Both the position numbers and the translations under genes were made by a program. A stretch of 32,188 nucleotides of DNA from assembly GCA_025359505.1 (NCBI GenBank), contig JANYHH010000092.1, forward strand, positions 1 to 32,188. The letters run 5' to 3'. Origin of the DNA: Deinococcales bacterium (lineage in GTDB: Bacteria > Deinococcota > Deinococci > Deinococcales > JAAFIG01). Shown piece by piece: positions 1 to 8,097 of this stretch (the stretch's first letter is position 1; each line of letters starts with the position of its first letter). The notes under the pieces are model-generated. The model was given only the letters and a program-made list of their open reading frames with translations. It made no database searches and was not told the DNA's origin.

Positions 1-139
1 GACGTTGAATCTGGGTTCGTTAAACCCTCGAGATTGGCACGCTAAATTCGTGTCGAAACGACGGCTGAGGAAACAAGGATTCTCGAGAGACACGATTCAA
101 AAGCATTACTTTACAAATGTGCTTAGTGCGTTTGCCCTA
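1..139 (+). repeat. Left copy of a perfect 139-bp inverted terminal repeat
   Basis: Bases 1-139 are identical to the reverse complement of 32050-32188. The match ends after a TA dinucleotide (138-139), and the inner flanks then differ completely. The repeat presumably continues outward beyond the window. A reading frame without a start is open from base 2 to a TAG at 170-172, crossing the boundary. I do not recognise the peptide. The simplest reading is the end of an insertion sequence or other multicopy element at which assembly stopped. Confidence 0.9.
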
Positions 140-191
140 GCCGTAATACAGCACGCAGTCGGCCGTTCATAGAACGTGCTTGACTGCGTTC

Positions 192-371
192 ATGGCGTGG
201 GGCAACAAGAAAAAACGCGAACTCGAGTATTTAAAATCCGGTCAAGCGGCCGCGCTCGAGATCGGTGATCTGGGTGCACTCGAGGTTTACGGTGCTGACA
301 AGGACGATTTCAAAGCCAGTTGGGAACTCGAGGACGTTGACAGCGATGATCTCGAGCCAGTCGAACCGTAA
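192..371 (+). CDS. Small acidic hypothetical protein (59 aa)
   Basis: A short, acidic, soluble-looking product with a basic N-terminus (NKKKRELEYL) and an Asp/Glu-rich C-terminal half. I do not recognise a family. A TTG at 180 would add four residues, but the ATG at 192 is the more natural start. No convincing Shine-Dalgarno sequence precedes either. Five Leu-Glu pairs are each encoded by CTCGAG, an unusually heavy share for so short a gene. It is the first gene after the terminal repeat and stands alone on the plus strand. Function unknown; it could be a non-coding open frame. Confidence 0.5.
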   Translation: MAWGNKKKRELEYLKSGQAAALEIGDLGALEVYGADKDDFKASWELEDVDSDDLEPVEP

Positions 372-475
372 CGGCGTTTTGCGCCTCTGTCATGTCCGCA
401 CAGGCGAAACATGCGCGTGAGCGTGAAGCCATCAGTCAGTCTGGCAGATTGCCTCTGCGTCGTCGTCCGACCGTT

Positions 476-503
476 GTAGGGGCGAGGCGCACCTCGCCCC
501 TAC
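476..503. repeat. GTAGGGG-family hairpin repeat
   Basis: A perfect inverted repeat with 12-bp arms (476-487 and 492-503) around a 4-base loop, beginning GTAGGGGCGAGG and ending CCTCGCCCCTAC. It belongs to a dispersed family in this window; related copies are listed at 541, 6539, 22684, 25541 and 31981. Confidence 0.85.
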
Positions 504-540
504 GGAAAATCGTGTCCTGCTCGAGCATTTGCGTTCATCT

Positions 541-566
541 CGTAGGGGCGAACCTTGTGTTCGCCC
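541..566. repeat. GTAGGGG-family repeat, shared 26-bp copy A
   Basis: These 26 bases, starting CGTAGGGGCGAACC and ending TTCGCCC, are identical to 6539-6564. The short internal arms GGGCGAA and TTCGCCC can pair. It is intergenic, upstream of hisIE. Confidence 0.85.
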
Positions 567-682
567 GCCACGATAGGCAGCCGACCGAACCAACACTCGA
601 GAATCGCACCTTTCCAGTTGCCTCGTGACGCTAACCTCGCCCGTCCGCTCGAGTCATCGCGTGCGGTAATCTGCGCGTGTTT

Positions 683-1345
683 ATGCCTGCCGACATCACC
701 GCGCCCTTTTCACTGAGCAGCATCACTTTCGACGCGGCTGGACTTGTCCCCGTGATCGCGCAGGACGTTCACACCCGCGAAGTGCTGATGCTGGCGCACG
801 CGAACCTTGCGGCAGTCACAGCAACCCTCGAAACGAAACAGGGGACGTATTACAGCCGCTCGAGGGGCAAGCTGTGGGTTAAGGGCGAGGAGTCTGGTCA
901 CACGCAAATTGTTAGTGCGGTGACGCTCGATTGCGACGGCGACGCGCTGCTGTACAGCGTGGATCAGACGGGCGCAGCCTGCCACACGGGGCAGCGCTCG
1001 TGCTTCCACAATCCGCTGCTGGGTGACGCTCTGCCCCCCAGCAGCGCGATTGGCGCGACGCTGGACGCGCTGTACGCGACGATCCTCGAGCGCTTCAAAG
1101 GTCAAGATTCCTCGAGCTACGTTTACAAGTTGCATCAGTCCGGCATCGACCGCGTGTTGAAGAAAATCGGCGAGGAGGCGGGCGAGGTCATCATCGCCGC
1201 CAAGAACTCGAGCCACGCTGAGTTGCGGCTCGAGGCGGCTGATCTGCTGTTTCACACGCTGATTGCGATGGCGGAGATCGGCGTGACGCCTGCTGATTTG
1301 GCCGGGGAGTTGCAAAGCAGAATCGATCAGCGTCGATCAGTCTAA
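683..1345 (+). CDS. hisIE: Bifunctional phosphoribosyl-AMP cyclohydrolase / phosphoribosyl-ATP pyrophosphatase
   Basis: Catalyses steps 2 and 3 of histidine biosynthesis: hydrolysis of PR-ATP to PR-AMP, then opening of the purine ring. The N-terminal HisI half shows the GKLWVKGEESGHTQ motif, the Mg site DCDGD, and the cysteines of the zinc site (in DCDGD, then CHTG and SCF). After a short linker, the HisE half shows YKLHQSGIDRVLKKIGEEAGE and EAADLLFH. About 220 aa, normal for the fused enzyme. An in-frame GTG at 677 is an alternative start. The 3' end overlaps the convergent LysR gene by 9 bp. No other his genes are nearby. Confidence 0.95.
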   Translation: MPADITAPFSLSSITFDAAGLVPVIAQDVHTREVLMLAHANLAAVTATLETKQGTYYSRSRGKLWVKGEESGHTQIVSAVTLDCDGDALLYSVDQTGAACHTGQRSCFHNPLLGDALPPSSAIGATLDALYATILERFKGQDSSSYVYKLHQSGIDRVLKKIGEEAGEVIIAAKNSSHAELRLEAADLLFHTLIAMAEIGVTPADLAGELQSRIDQRRSV

Positions 1346-2260
1346 AGCACCGATTCTCTCGAGCGGATGGCTGGCGGCGTACCCGCGCACCGTGTCCACG
1401 AAAGCGCGAATCGCGGGAACGCGCAATTTGCGGCGCGTGACGACGATCCCCAAGCGCCGCTCGAGCGGGGCTGGCAGGGCGCTGACGCGCACGCCAGCGA
1501 GGACTGGCTGCGCGGCGAGGCTCGGCATCACACTGATCCCCAATCCCTGCGCGACCATGCCCAGAATTGCGCTGTCGGATTGCACGGTGTACGCGCCGAC
1601 CAGCGTCAGTCCGTTGGCGTTCCAGTGCGCCCGCAACGCTTTGGAGCAGATGCCGCCATCGTGAATGAACGGTTGGGCCTGAATTTCACTCCATGTTCGC
1701 GGCGCGGGCTTGGCGCTGCTGCTCAGCAGCACGTACTGATCGCGGGCTAACTCAAACTCCAGTAAGTCGCCACCAACGTTGGGCAGCTCGAGCAATCCAA
1801 TGTCGGCACGACCGTCGCGCACATACTCTTCGATGCCCCGAAACTCTGGGGCTTCGGACATGAACTCGAGGCTGACCTTGGGGTGCTGCACCTGAAAGAC
1901 TTGCACCGCACCGGGCAGCAGGTGCGTGGCGAGGCTGCGGTACGACATCATGCGGATCGCGCCGCTCAGTCCACCACGCTCGAGCGTGACTTCCTGCTCC
2001 AAGGCTTCCAAGCTGGTGATCGCGTCGCGGGCGTGTTCGACGACGCGCTGACCGAGCTTTGTCAGCTTCGCGCCCATCCGTCCGCGCTCGAGTAACGTCG
2101 CGCCAAGATTACGTTCCAAATCTTGAATCGCGTGACTGAGCGTGCTTTGCGAACTATCCGTCTCCAAGGCAGCCGCGCTGTAACTGCCATGCGCCGCAAT
2201 CGCACTCAGGGCGCGGAGCTGTAAAAGCGTGGGACGGGCGGGCTTGCGCTGCATTGCCAT
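1337..2260 (-). CDS. LysR-family transcriptional regulator
   Basis: A 307-aa protein. The N-terminal winged helix-turn-helix (about residues 12-70, with the typical AAALETDSSQSTLSHAIQDLERNLG stretch broken here as AAALETDSSQS then TLSHAIQDLE) is followed by a LysR substrate-binding domain (about 95-295). Family members bind DNA as oligomers and respond to small metabolites; the effector cannot be inferred. It runs convergently to hisIE, overlapping its last 9 bp, and divergently from the small gene at 2429, its most likely neighbour target. ATGs at residues 1 and 3 are both possible starts. Confidence 0.92.
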   Translation of the reverse strand: MAMQRKPARPTLLQLRALSAIAAHGSYSAAALETDSSQSTLSHAIQDLERNLGATLLERGRMGAKLTKLGQRVVEHARDAITSLEALEQEVTLERGGLSGAIRMMSYRSLATHLLPGAVQVFQVQHPKVSLEFMSEAPEFRGIEEYVRDGRADIGLLELPNVGGDLLEFELARDQYVLLSSSAKPAPRTWSEIQAQPFIHDGGICSKALRAHWNANGLTLVGAYTVQSDSAILGMVAQGLGISVMPSLAAQPVLAGVRVSALPAPLERRLGIVVTRRKLRVPAIRAFVDTVRGYAASHPLERIGALD

Positions 2261-2332
2261 AGGCTACAACGCAGCACTGCAAATTCCATCGTAACTCTGC
2301 ATGGATCATCACTCGAGACGCGGCGAATGCGT

Positions 2333-2361
2333 TTGTACCCCGGATTCCCCCAGCCTACACT
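2333..2361 (+). promoter_or_regulatory. Possible sigma-70 promoter for the small gene at 2429
   Basis: TTGTAC (2333-2338), a 17-base spacer and TACACT (2356-2361). The hexamers match the consensus only partly. The predicted leader contains a small hairpin (GCGAGG at 2377-2382 pairing with CCTCGC at 2388-2393) that resembles the GTAGGGG repeat family. Confidence 0.35.
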
Positions 2362-2428
2362 GTGCTCACGGTTCAGGCGAGGAGACACCTCGCGCCCACA
2401 ATTCAAACCGACAGGAGCGTGATGAGAC

Positions 2429-2653
2429 ATGACCATCAGCACAGGTGACGTACTGCTCGAGGTGATCGGCGCACCACAAGCGGCCGCGCTGCGACAACTG
2501 GGCGGCGTGCGATGCGCCGATGTCTACGCCAGAGCCACCCTTGGCGACGTGACCGTTCATTTGACCCTCGAACCGAGCGCACGCTTTGAAGATGTTCGCG
2601 TCCGTCTCGAGTCGAGCGGGGTTCACGTGCTGGCTTTCAAGCGCGTCACCTGA
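2429..2653 (+). CDS. Small hypothetical protein (74 aa), divergent from LysR gene
   Basis: Unrecognised. The product looks like a compact alpha/beta protein without membrane segments or cysteine motifs, apart from one Cys in GVRCADVYA. An AGGAG lies about 11 bases before the ATG, a slightly long spacing. It is transcribed divergently from the LysR regulator, the arrangement often seen for a regulator and its target, but the function cannot be deduced. It ends 50 bp before the ABC exporter gene and could be co-transcribed with it. Confidence 0.65.
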   Translation: MTISTGDVLLEVIGAPQAAALRQLGGVRCADVYARATLGDVTVHLTLEPSARFEDVRVRLESSGVHVLAFKRVT

Positions 2654-2703
2654 AGCAAGGTTTCTTGAGGTGCAGCGTTCGCAAAACCCGCTAAGCTGCA
2701 CGG

Positions 2704-4548
2704 GTGAGCGAACAGCCCAAGAAACTTGGTTGGCGGCAACGACTCGAGACCAATGCTGGACTGCTGGGCGTTTACAGCGACGCGCTGCGGCTGGCGTGGC
2801 AAGCTTCTAAATCCGACTTCGCGTTGCTGACGCTGCTGACATTGCTGCAAGGCATCGTGCCCGCGCTGACGATCTACATCACCAAATTGATCGTGGACGC
2901 CGTAACAATTGCCCCCAGCGCGATTACGCCCGGTGCGATTCGCATCACCGAACTGGTCGCGCTGTGGATCGGTGCGTTGCTGCTTGGACACGCATTGCAG
3001 CCGTGGCACGCGCTGCTGAGCGGCAACCTCAACGAGCGGCTGTCCAACGAGGTGCTGATCCGCGTGATCCGCAAAGCCAACAGCTTTCCCGACCTCGAGC
3101 CATTTGAAAATAAGAAGTTCTACGATGACCTGCAAACGATTTACAACGAAAGCGGCTACCGCCCGATTAATTTCGTGTTTCAGACCATCGGCATCGGCTT
3201 GGCGATCTTCTCGAGCTTGAGCTTCCTCGTACTGCTCGGCACATTAGCGTGGTGGATTCCACTGCTGGTGCTGGTTTCTGGCGTGCCCGCGCTGCTGGTG
3301 CAGCGCCAGCTCGAGCGCGACGGCTTTTGGTGGGAGCAGGATAAAAACGAAGACCGCCGGATGATGATGTACACGCGGCGCGTGGCGACAACCGACGAGT
3401 TCGCCAAGGAAGTGCGGCTTTACGGGCTGGGCGATTACTTCGAGCGGCGCTACACGACCTCGTTCAAAGCCATGCACGGCTCGATGCGGGCGCTGCGAAA
3501 CCGCAAGGCACTCGTGCCGATCCCGACGACATTGCTGTCCTTGGTGGGTAACGGCTTCGCCTTTTACTGGATCGTCGCTGGAGTCGCAAACGGCACGGTC
3601 ACGGCGGGCGGTGCGGTCTTATTCGTGCAGAGCCTCGCGCAGTTGCAGGGCTGGGTGGACAGCGGTGTCGCCACCTTCGGCTGGTTCGCGGGCACGCTCG
3701 AGTTCTTCAAAACCTATTTCGCGTTTCTCACCAGTAAGCCGTCCATGCCGCTGCCGCTCGAGCCGAAAGCCGTGCCCGATGATCTGACGATTCGTTTTGA
3801 AGACGTGACGTTTAACTATCCCGACGGTCGCGCCGCGCTGCAAAACGTCAGCTTCACCGTGCCGCCCGGCGAGCGCTTGGCGTTGGTCGGCGAGAACGGC
3901 GCGGGCAAAACCACGCTGGTGAAACTGCTGATGCGCCTGTACGACCCCTCGAGCGGGCGCGTAACCGTCGGCGGCATCGACCTGCGCGAGCTTGACCTGA
4001 TCGCGTGGCGCACGTGTATCGGCGCGGTCTTTCAGGATTTCGTCAAGTACCAACTGTCCACGGCCGAAAACATCGCCGTCGGCGCACTCGAGAAGCTGGA
4101 CGACCGCCCCGCGCTCGAGGCGGCTGCTGGACGGGCGGGCTTTGACTTGGAGGCAATCGGCTTGGAGGTGATGCTCGGCAAGCAGTTCAATGGCACGGAG
4201 TTGAGCGGCGGGCAGTGGCAGAAACTGGCGACCACACGGGCATTCCTGCGCGATGCTCGAGTCCTCGTGCTGGACGAACCGAGTGCAGCGCTCGACCCGC
4301 GTGCAGAGGCGGCATTGTTTGAGGATTTCGTCACGCTCAGCGGCGGCAAAACCACGTTTCTGGTCACGCACCGTTTAGCCAGCACATCGCGGGCGGATCG
4401 GATCTTGGTGCTGAAAGGCGGAGCGCTGATTGAGAGCGGTTCGCACGCGGCGCTGATGATGCAGGGCGGCGAGTACGCGCAGATGTACAACGTGCAAGCC
4501 AATCAGTACGCTTCGGAACCTAAACTCGAGTCGGCAGCCACGGTTTGA
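2704..4548 (+). CDS. ABC exporter half-transporter (fused membrane and ATPase domains)
   Basis: A 614-aa type IV ABC exporter half. The N-terminal membrane domain (about residues 25-330) has several hydrophobic helices. The ATPase domain follows with Walker A GENGAGKTT (about 396-404), the signature LSGGQ (about 500), Walker B VLVLDEPS (about 520) and the switch His in THRL (about 556). It probably works as a homodimer; the substrate is unknown (lipid, peptide or drug are all possible). The start is GTG. A TAAGCT ends 6 bases upstream of it, which would give a leaderless mRNA, and no Shine-Dalgarno is seen. The gene meets the vapC-like gene tail to tail. Confidence 0.92.
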   Translation: MSEQPKKLGWRQRLETNAGLLGVYSDALRLAWQASKSDFALLTLLTLLQGIVPALTIYITKLIVDAVTIAPSAITPGAIRITELVALWIGALLLGHALQPWHALLSGNLNERLSNEVLIRVIRKANSFPDLEPFENKKFYDDLQTIYNESGYRPINFVFQTIGIGLAIFSSLSFLVLLGTLAWWIPLLVLVSGVPALLVQRQLERDGFWWEQDKNEDRRMMMYTRRVATTDEFAKEVRLYGLGDYFERRYTTSFKAMHGSMRALRNRKALVPIPTTLLSLVGNGFAFYWIVAGVANGTVTAGGAVLFVQSLAQLQGWVDSGVATFGWFAGTLEFFKTYFAFLTSKPSMPLPLEPKAVPDDLTIRFEDVTFNYPDGRAALQNVSFTVPPGERLALVGENGAGKTTLVKLLMRLYDPSSGRVTVGGIDLRELDLIAWRTCIGAVFQDFVKYQLSTAENIAVGALEKLDDRPALEAAAGRAGFDLEAIGLEVMLGKQFNGTELSGGQWQKLATTRAFLRDARVLVLDEPSAALDPRAEAALFEDFVTLSGGKTTFLVTHRLASTSRADRILVLKGGALIESGSHAALMMQGGEYAQMYNVQANQYASEPKLESAATV

Positions 4549-4571
4549 CCTCGAGTTATCGAAGATTATCG

Positions 4572-4991
4572 TCAGATCTCGAGCAACGTCAATGCGGGAA
4601 AGCCCTGTTTATAACGTTGTGGATCGAGTGTCAGCAGGCGGTCGCAATGGCTCGCCGCGTGCGTGCCGATGATAAAATCCGCCAGCAGTCTTTTAGCCGC
4701 ACCATCGCCGTTTTTGCGTCGCCTGACCGCGTACTGCGCGAAAACGCTGCCCGTCAAACGCCAATCCTCGAGACTAGTCTGGGCTTCAATGGCGATTCCC
4801 GTGTCACTCAGAAATTCGCTGAGCAATGCAGGATTCATGCGCGGAATCGCGTGAATCTCGGCGTAAACCGCGCCGCAGATCACCAACGCGCCCTCGAGCC
4901 GTAAGCGTCCCAACAACCCGATCAGTGCCGCGCTCGGTGGCTCGAGACCGAAAATCGCGGAAATGATGTTTGAATCCAGCGCAGTTTTCAT
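4572..4991 (-). CDS. vapC: PIN-domain toxin, VapC type
   Basis: A 139-aa PIN-domain protein, by family a Mg-dependent RNase that cuts RNA, often tRNA, when freed from its antitoxin. Candidate acidic metal ligands are Asp6 (ALDSNIIS), Glu45 (AVYAEIH), Asp105 (LLADFIIGTHA) and Asp123 (LLTLDPQRY). It starts 6 bp after the stop of the AbrB-type antitoxin gene, so the two form a standard antitoxin-first operon. Complete length for the family. Confidence 0.88.
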   Translation of the reverse strand: MKTALDSNIISAIFGLEPPSAALIGLLGRLRLEGALVICGAVYAEIHAIPRMNPALLSEFLSDTGIAIEAQTSLEDWRLTGSVFAQYAVRRRKNGDGAAKRLLADFIIGTHAASHCDRLLTLDPQRYKQGFPALTLLEI

Positions 4992-4997
4992 CTCGGG

Positions 4998-5237
4998 TTA
5001 CACCTCATCGCGCAAGTCGCGCTGCCACTGCACGGCGTCCTCCAAGCGCCGCTGCCCGCCTAACCGTCCAGCCCATTTGGTGAACGGGTTGTTATCCGGC
5101 GCGAAGCGCTGCACAGTCGTTACCCCAGATTCTGAGGTGAACTCGAGGACATCGCCTTCGCGCACTCCCATTTGGCGGCGAATTCCGATGGGGAGCGTGA
5201 TCTGCCCTTTACTTGTAATCGTTGCTTTTGCTCGCAT
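4998..5237 (-). CDS. vapB: AbrB/MazE-type antitoxin, VapB type
   Basis: 79 aa. The N-terminal swapped-hairpin AbrB DNA-binding fold is clear in ATITSKGQITLPIGIRRQMG and the following GDVLEF. The C-terminal half would wrap the PIN toxin. Such antitoxins bind their own promoter together with the toxin. AAGGAG precedes the ATG. It is encoded first in the pair, upstream of the toxin. Confidence 0.9.
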   Translation of the reverse strand: MRAKATITSKGQITLPIGIRRQMGVREGDVLEFTSESGVTTVQRFAPDNNPFTKWAGRLGGQRRLEDAVQWQRDLRDEV

Positions 5238-5246
5238 GGACGTTCT

Positions 5247-5280
5247 CCTTACTATAAAATTCTTGATGTAAGGATACCAA
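5247..5280 (-). promoter_or_regulatory. Putative promoter and operator of the toxin-antitoxin pair
   Basis: Read on the minus strand: TTGGTA (5275-5280), an 18-base spacer and TATAGT (5251-5256). An inverted repeat, CCTTAC (5247-5252) and GTAAGG (5268-5273), flanks the -10 region and is a plausible operator. The -10 box abuts the AAGGAG Shine-Dalgarno, so transcription may start inside or just after that site. This is a reading of motifs only. Confidence 0.4.
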
Positions 5281-5295
5281 AGTAAGCGGTAAAAC

Positions 5296-6018
5296 TCAAA
5301 CCTTTGTCAGCAGCCACGCGTTGACCTCGAGCCGAGCCGCGAAATGCGCGAGGTCTGGCTGCGCGGGCAAGCTCAATCCAAGCGGCGCAGCCATTGTGTT
5401 GACCGCGATCTCGCAGGTCGCCGATTGCAGCGTCCAAGGCGCATGAAGAATCTCGCCGCGATAAACAGCCCCTCGAGCATCCGCGCTGTACAGGCAGTAA
5501 CGCTCGGTCAACCAATGCTCCAGATGTCCGGGTCTCGAGGTGAACGTCTCCCCCATCGGCTGATAGTCGAGCTGAAAATCCGCTCGAGGCTGCCCAGCGT
5601 GCGTGCGGCGGCTCGAGTGCTGAATGGTCGCCCCGTCTCGAGCTTCGCTCATCGCAGCGTCCATGTACGGCAGGTGAAATGCGCCCCTTGCGCCGCGCAC
5701 CGCTAATTTGTTCTGGCAATCCAGACTGAAGAACCACACGCCGGGACGCACGCCGTCGGTCACATACGTGCGGACGTTCAGCTCGAGGAAATCGGCTGTG
5801 CCCGGAATTGGTGGCAAGCTCCGAGCGTGAACGCCCGCCATCCTAAACGGCACGACGCCCAGCCACGCACTGCCATCAAACGTCTGCAACGTCAGCCCCG
5901 CCGGAATCAATCCCTCGAGACTCGAGGCAGGCACGCGCCAGTGCAGGAACGCCAGATTCAGCCACGTCATGCCCATCACCCACGGTCGGGTTGTGACCAT
6001 CGGCTCGAGACCGCTCAT
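5296..6018 (-). CDS. DUF2071 (YqjF-like) protein
   Basis: A 240-aa soluble protein of the DUF2071 family. Recognisable segments include the N-terminal MTWLNLAFLHWRVP and LIPAGLTLQTFDG, then AWLGVVPFRMAGV, ELNVRTYV and GVWFFSLD. The family resembles acetoacetate decarboxylase-like folds, but its biochemical role is unknown. It is a single gene; the vapB promoter region starts just beyond its 3' end. About ten CTCGAG copies fall inside, mostly in poorly conserved stretches. The start ATG at 6018 gives the usual N-terminus. Confidence 0.85.
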   Translation of the reverse strand: MSGLEPMVTTRPWVMGMTWLNLAFLHWRVPASSLEGLIPAGLTLQTFDGSAWLGVVPFRMAGVHARSLPPIPGTADFLELNVRTYVTDGVRPGVWFFSLDCQNKLAVRGARGAFHLPYMDAAMSEARDGATIQHSSRRTHAGQPRADFQLDYQPMGETFTSRPGHLEHWLTERYCLYSADARGAVYRGEILHAPWTLQSATCEIAVNTMAAPLGLSLPAQPDLAHFAARLEVNAWLLTKV

Positions 6019-6091
6019 GGGTTCAAGTTACCTCGAGCGCGGCGGAACGAATGCCTTCAAAAGTGCGTATGATGCACTTGGAGGCAATATC

Positions 6092-6502
6092 ATGAGCGAA
6101 GATCTGAAAACCAACGTGACCCAAGCCGCAGCCCACACCGCCGAATCCGCCAAGGACGCCGCTGGTCACGTCGCCGCTGGCGCGAGCGCTACTGCGAACA
6201 GCGCCAAAGACGCCGCTGGGCAAGCGATGGACACGGCGAGCGACATGGCAGGCAAAGCCAAAGACGCCGCAGGAGACGCCTTGGGCAAAGCGGGCGACAT
6301 GGCAGGCGACGCGCTAGAGGCGGGTCAAAAAATGGCGGCCGAAGCGGGCGAGAAAATTAAAGACCTCGTTGATAACGCCCCAGAAATTGCACACAACGCC
6401 CTCGAGACCGTCAAGGACGTGGCTGGCGACATTGCCAAGAACGTCGGTGGATTGCTCGGCGGGATTTTCGGCGGCGGTAAAGACGAAGCCAAGAAAGACT
6501 GA
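6092..6502 (+). CDS. LEA-like / apolipoprotein-like amphipathic repeat protein
   Basis: A 136-aa protein of very low complexity: repeated SAKDAAG, KAKDAAGDA and AGDMAGDAL units predict a long amphipathic helix as in group 3 LEA proteins. It ends in a glycine-rich segment (GGLLGGIFGGG) and a charged tail. LEA-like proteins protect membranes and enzymes during drying. That role is inferred from composition only. GGAGG sits 7 bases before the ATG and decides this start over an upstream in-frame ATG at 5969. It is followed by one GTAGGGG repeat and a strong terminator. Alternatives are a stress-induced membrane-binding protein or a phasin-like protein. Confidence 0.8.
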   Translation: MSEDLKTNVTQAAAHTAESAKDAAGHVAAGASATANSAKDAAGQAMDTASDMAGKAKDAAGDALGKAGDMAGDALEAGQKMAAEAGEKIKDLVDNAPEIAHNALETVKDVAGDIAKNVGGLLGGIFGGGKDEAKKD

Positions 6503-6538
6503 TCTCGAGGTTGCTCGAGTTGGATTCGATCTGGTTGT

Positions 6539-6564
6539 CGTAGGGGCGAACCTTGTGTTCGCCC
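6539..6564. repeat. GTAGGGG-family repeat, shared 26-bp copy B
   Basis: Identical over 26 bases to 541-566. It lies between the LEA-like gene and its terminator. Confidence 0.85.
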
Positions 6565-6585
6565 ACTCAACTCGAGCGCCAAGCG

Positions 6586-6612
6586 AAAATCCCCGTCATT
6601 GACGGGGATTTT
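6586..6612. terminator. Bidirectional intrinsic terminator between LEA-like gene and nuoN
   Basis: A perfect 12-bp stem (6586-6597 and 6601-6612, AAAATCCCCGTC against GACGGGGATTTT) with a 3-base loop and T/A runs on both sides. It can end the LEA-like transcript on the plus strand and the nuo operon on the minus strand. Confidence 0.88.
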
Positions 6613-6624
6613 TCATACCTCGAG

Positions 6625-8097
6625 TTACCTCGCCGCGAACATCGGCAAGGCTTTGACCGCTTGATTGATCGCCTCGAGCACCGGCGTCGGGTAAACGCCT
6701 AAGAACACCACGCCGATCAGCGCGACGCTGAGCGCGGTCACTGCCGTCGGGTTCAACTCGAAGGTTCTGGTGTCTTTGGGTTCAGCAAAGATCGCTTGAA
6801 TGATGACCCTGAAGTAATAGTAGTAACTGGGAACGATGTTCAGTGCGGCGATCACCGCGAGCAGAATCAGTCCGCCGTCAACTGCGCTTTTCAGCAGCAG
6901 CAACTTGCCCAAGAATCCCGCGAGGAACGGCACACCCGCCAAGCCCATGAAGAACCCGACCAGCAAAACGCCGCTGACGGGGCTGCGCCGCACCAAGCCC
7001 GCGTAATCCTCGATGTCGTCGTTGACGCCCGCATCGCGCAGAGCGGCAATCACCGTAAACGCGCCGATATTCGTGATCGCGTAACCGATCATGTACAGCA
7101 CCAGCGCGGCTGTCCCTTGACTCGAGCCGACTGCAATGCCGATCACGACGTACCCAAGCTGCGCGATGCTCGAGTACCCCAGCAGGCGCTTGACGTTGCG
7201 TTGCTGGATCGCTTGCAGGTTGCCGATGGTCATGCTTAAAATCGCCATCCACGCCAGCGCTTGCTGCCACGCGGGGGCGATGCCCGTCATGGGGAAGGCA
7301 GTGGTGAGTAAGCTGCTGAGCGCGATGGCGACGGCTGCCTTAGGCCCGACGCTGAGCAGCGCGGCGACCATGCTTGGGCTGCCCTGATAGGCGTCTGGCG
7401 TCCACGAGTGAAACGGGACGAGCGCCAGTTTGAAACCAAAACCGACCAGCATCAGCGCCAGTCCGGGGTACATCAGCGGCGGAATGCCCGTGGCGCTCTG
7501 CGCGAGCACCGCGCCGATGTCGGCGTAATTGAGCGACACGGGCGAATTGCTGGTCACGGCGAATGCCAGTGCCCCGTAAACGAAGCTCATGCCGAACACC
7601 AGAAACGCGCTGGCGACCGCGCCGAGCAGAAAGTACTTGCTAGCCGCTTCGTTGCTGTAGCGGTCATCGCGGTAATAGCCGACCAGAATGTACGTGCTGT
7701 AACTGCTCAGCTCCAAACCTAAGAGCAGCACCAGCAGGTTGTCGGTGGCGATCATCAGAATTCCGCCCAGCACCGTGAAAATCACAAAGCCGAAGAACTC
7801 GCCGACGCCAGCGCGGTACTTGTCGGGGTTGGCCATCACGCCCGCCGTGACCAGCCCACCGATCAGGCACATCAGCACCACACCGATGTGTGCCAGTTGA
7901 CTAGATTTGAGCACACCGTAAAACGCCGAGGTGTCGTTCCAGCCCAGCAGCGCCAGCAGCGCAGTGACACCGAACACGGCAATCGTCACGCCGCCGAAAA
8001 TTTGACCCACGCCGGGTTGCTCGGCCCCCTTACTGGTCGCCGCGAGGAACGTGGCGATGCCGGAAACGGTCAGGAAAATCAATAAGACAACGAGCAT
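6625..8097 (-). CDS. nuoN: NADH-quinone oxidoreductase subunit N
   Basis: A 490-aa polytopic membrane protein of the Mrp-antiporter-like family, one of three proton-pumping modules of complex I. Conserved elements: LLLGLELSSYSTYILVGYYR with the membrane Glu, KLALVPFHSWTPDAYQGSP with the Lys and Pro of the broken helix, and VKRLLGYSSIAQLGY. Last gene of the nuo operon; its ATG directly abuts the nuoM stop. The central 1 kb is nearly free of CTCGAG, consistent with strong constraint. The terminator at 6586-6612 follows. Confidence 0.95.
   Translation of the reverse strand: MLVVLLIFLTVSGIATFLAATSKGAEQPGVGQIFGGVTIAVFGVTALLALLGWNDTSAFYGVLKSSQLAHIGVVLMCLIGGLVTAGVMANPDKYRAGVGEFFGFVIFTVLGGILMIATDNLLVLLLGLELSSYSTYILVGYYRDDRYSNEAASKYFLLGAVASAFLVFGMSFVYGALAFAVTSNSPVSLNYADIGAVLAQSATGIPPLMYPGLALMLVGFGFKLALVPFHSWTPDAYQGSPSMVAALLSVGPKAAVAIALSSLLTTAFPMTGIAPAWQQALAWMAILSMTIGNLQAIQQRNVKRLLGYSSIAQLGYVVIGIAVGSSQGTAALVLYMIGYAITNIGAFTVIAALRDAGVNDDIEDYAGLVRRSPVSGVLLVGFFMGLAGVPFLAGFLGKLLLLKSAVDGGLILLAVIAALNIVPSYYYYFRVIIQAIFAEPKDTRTFELNPTAVTALSVALIGVVFLGVYPTPVLEAINQAVKALPMFAAR

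Larger units (their letters stand above)
372..676. other. Gene-free spacer holding two GTAGGGG-type repeats
   Basis: No convincing gene is seen between the small acidic ORF and hisIE. The spacer contains a perfect hairpin repeat (476-503) and a second related repeat (541-566). A TAATCT at 667-672 lies just upstream of hisIE and could be a -10 box, but no good -35 hexamer is present at the right spacing. Confidence 0.6.

Noticed and set aside
476-566. CRISPR array
   Set aside because: The GTAGGGG repeats are few, variable and not evenly spaced, and no cas gene is present.
2377-2393. Riboswitch in the leader of the 74-aa gene
   Set aside because: Only a 6-bp hairpin related to the dispersed repeat family is seen, with no known aptamer pattern.
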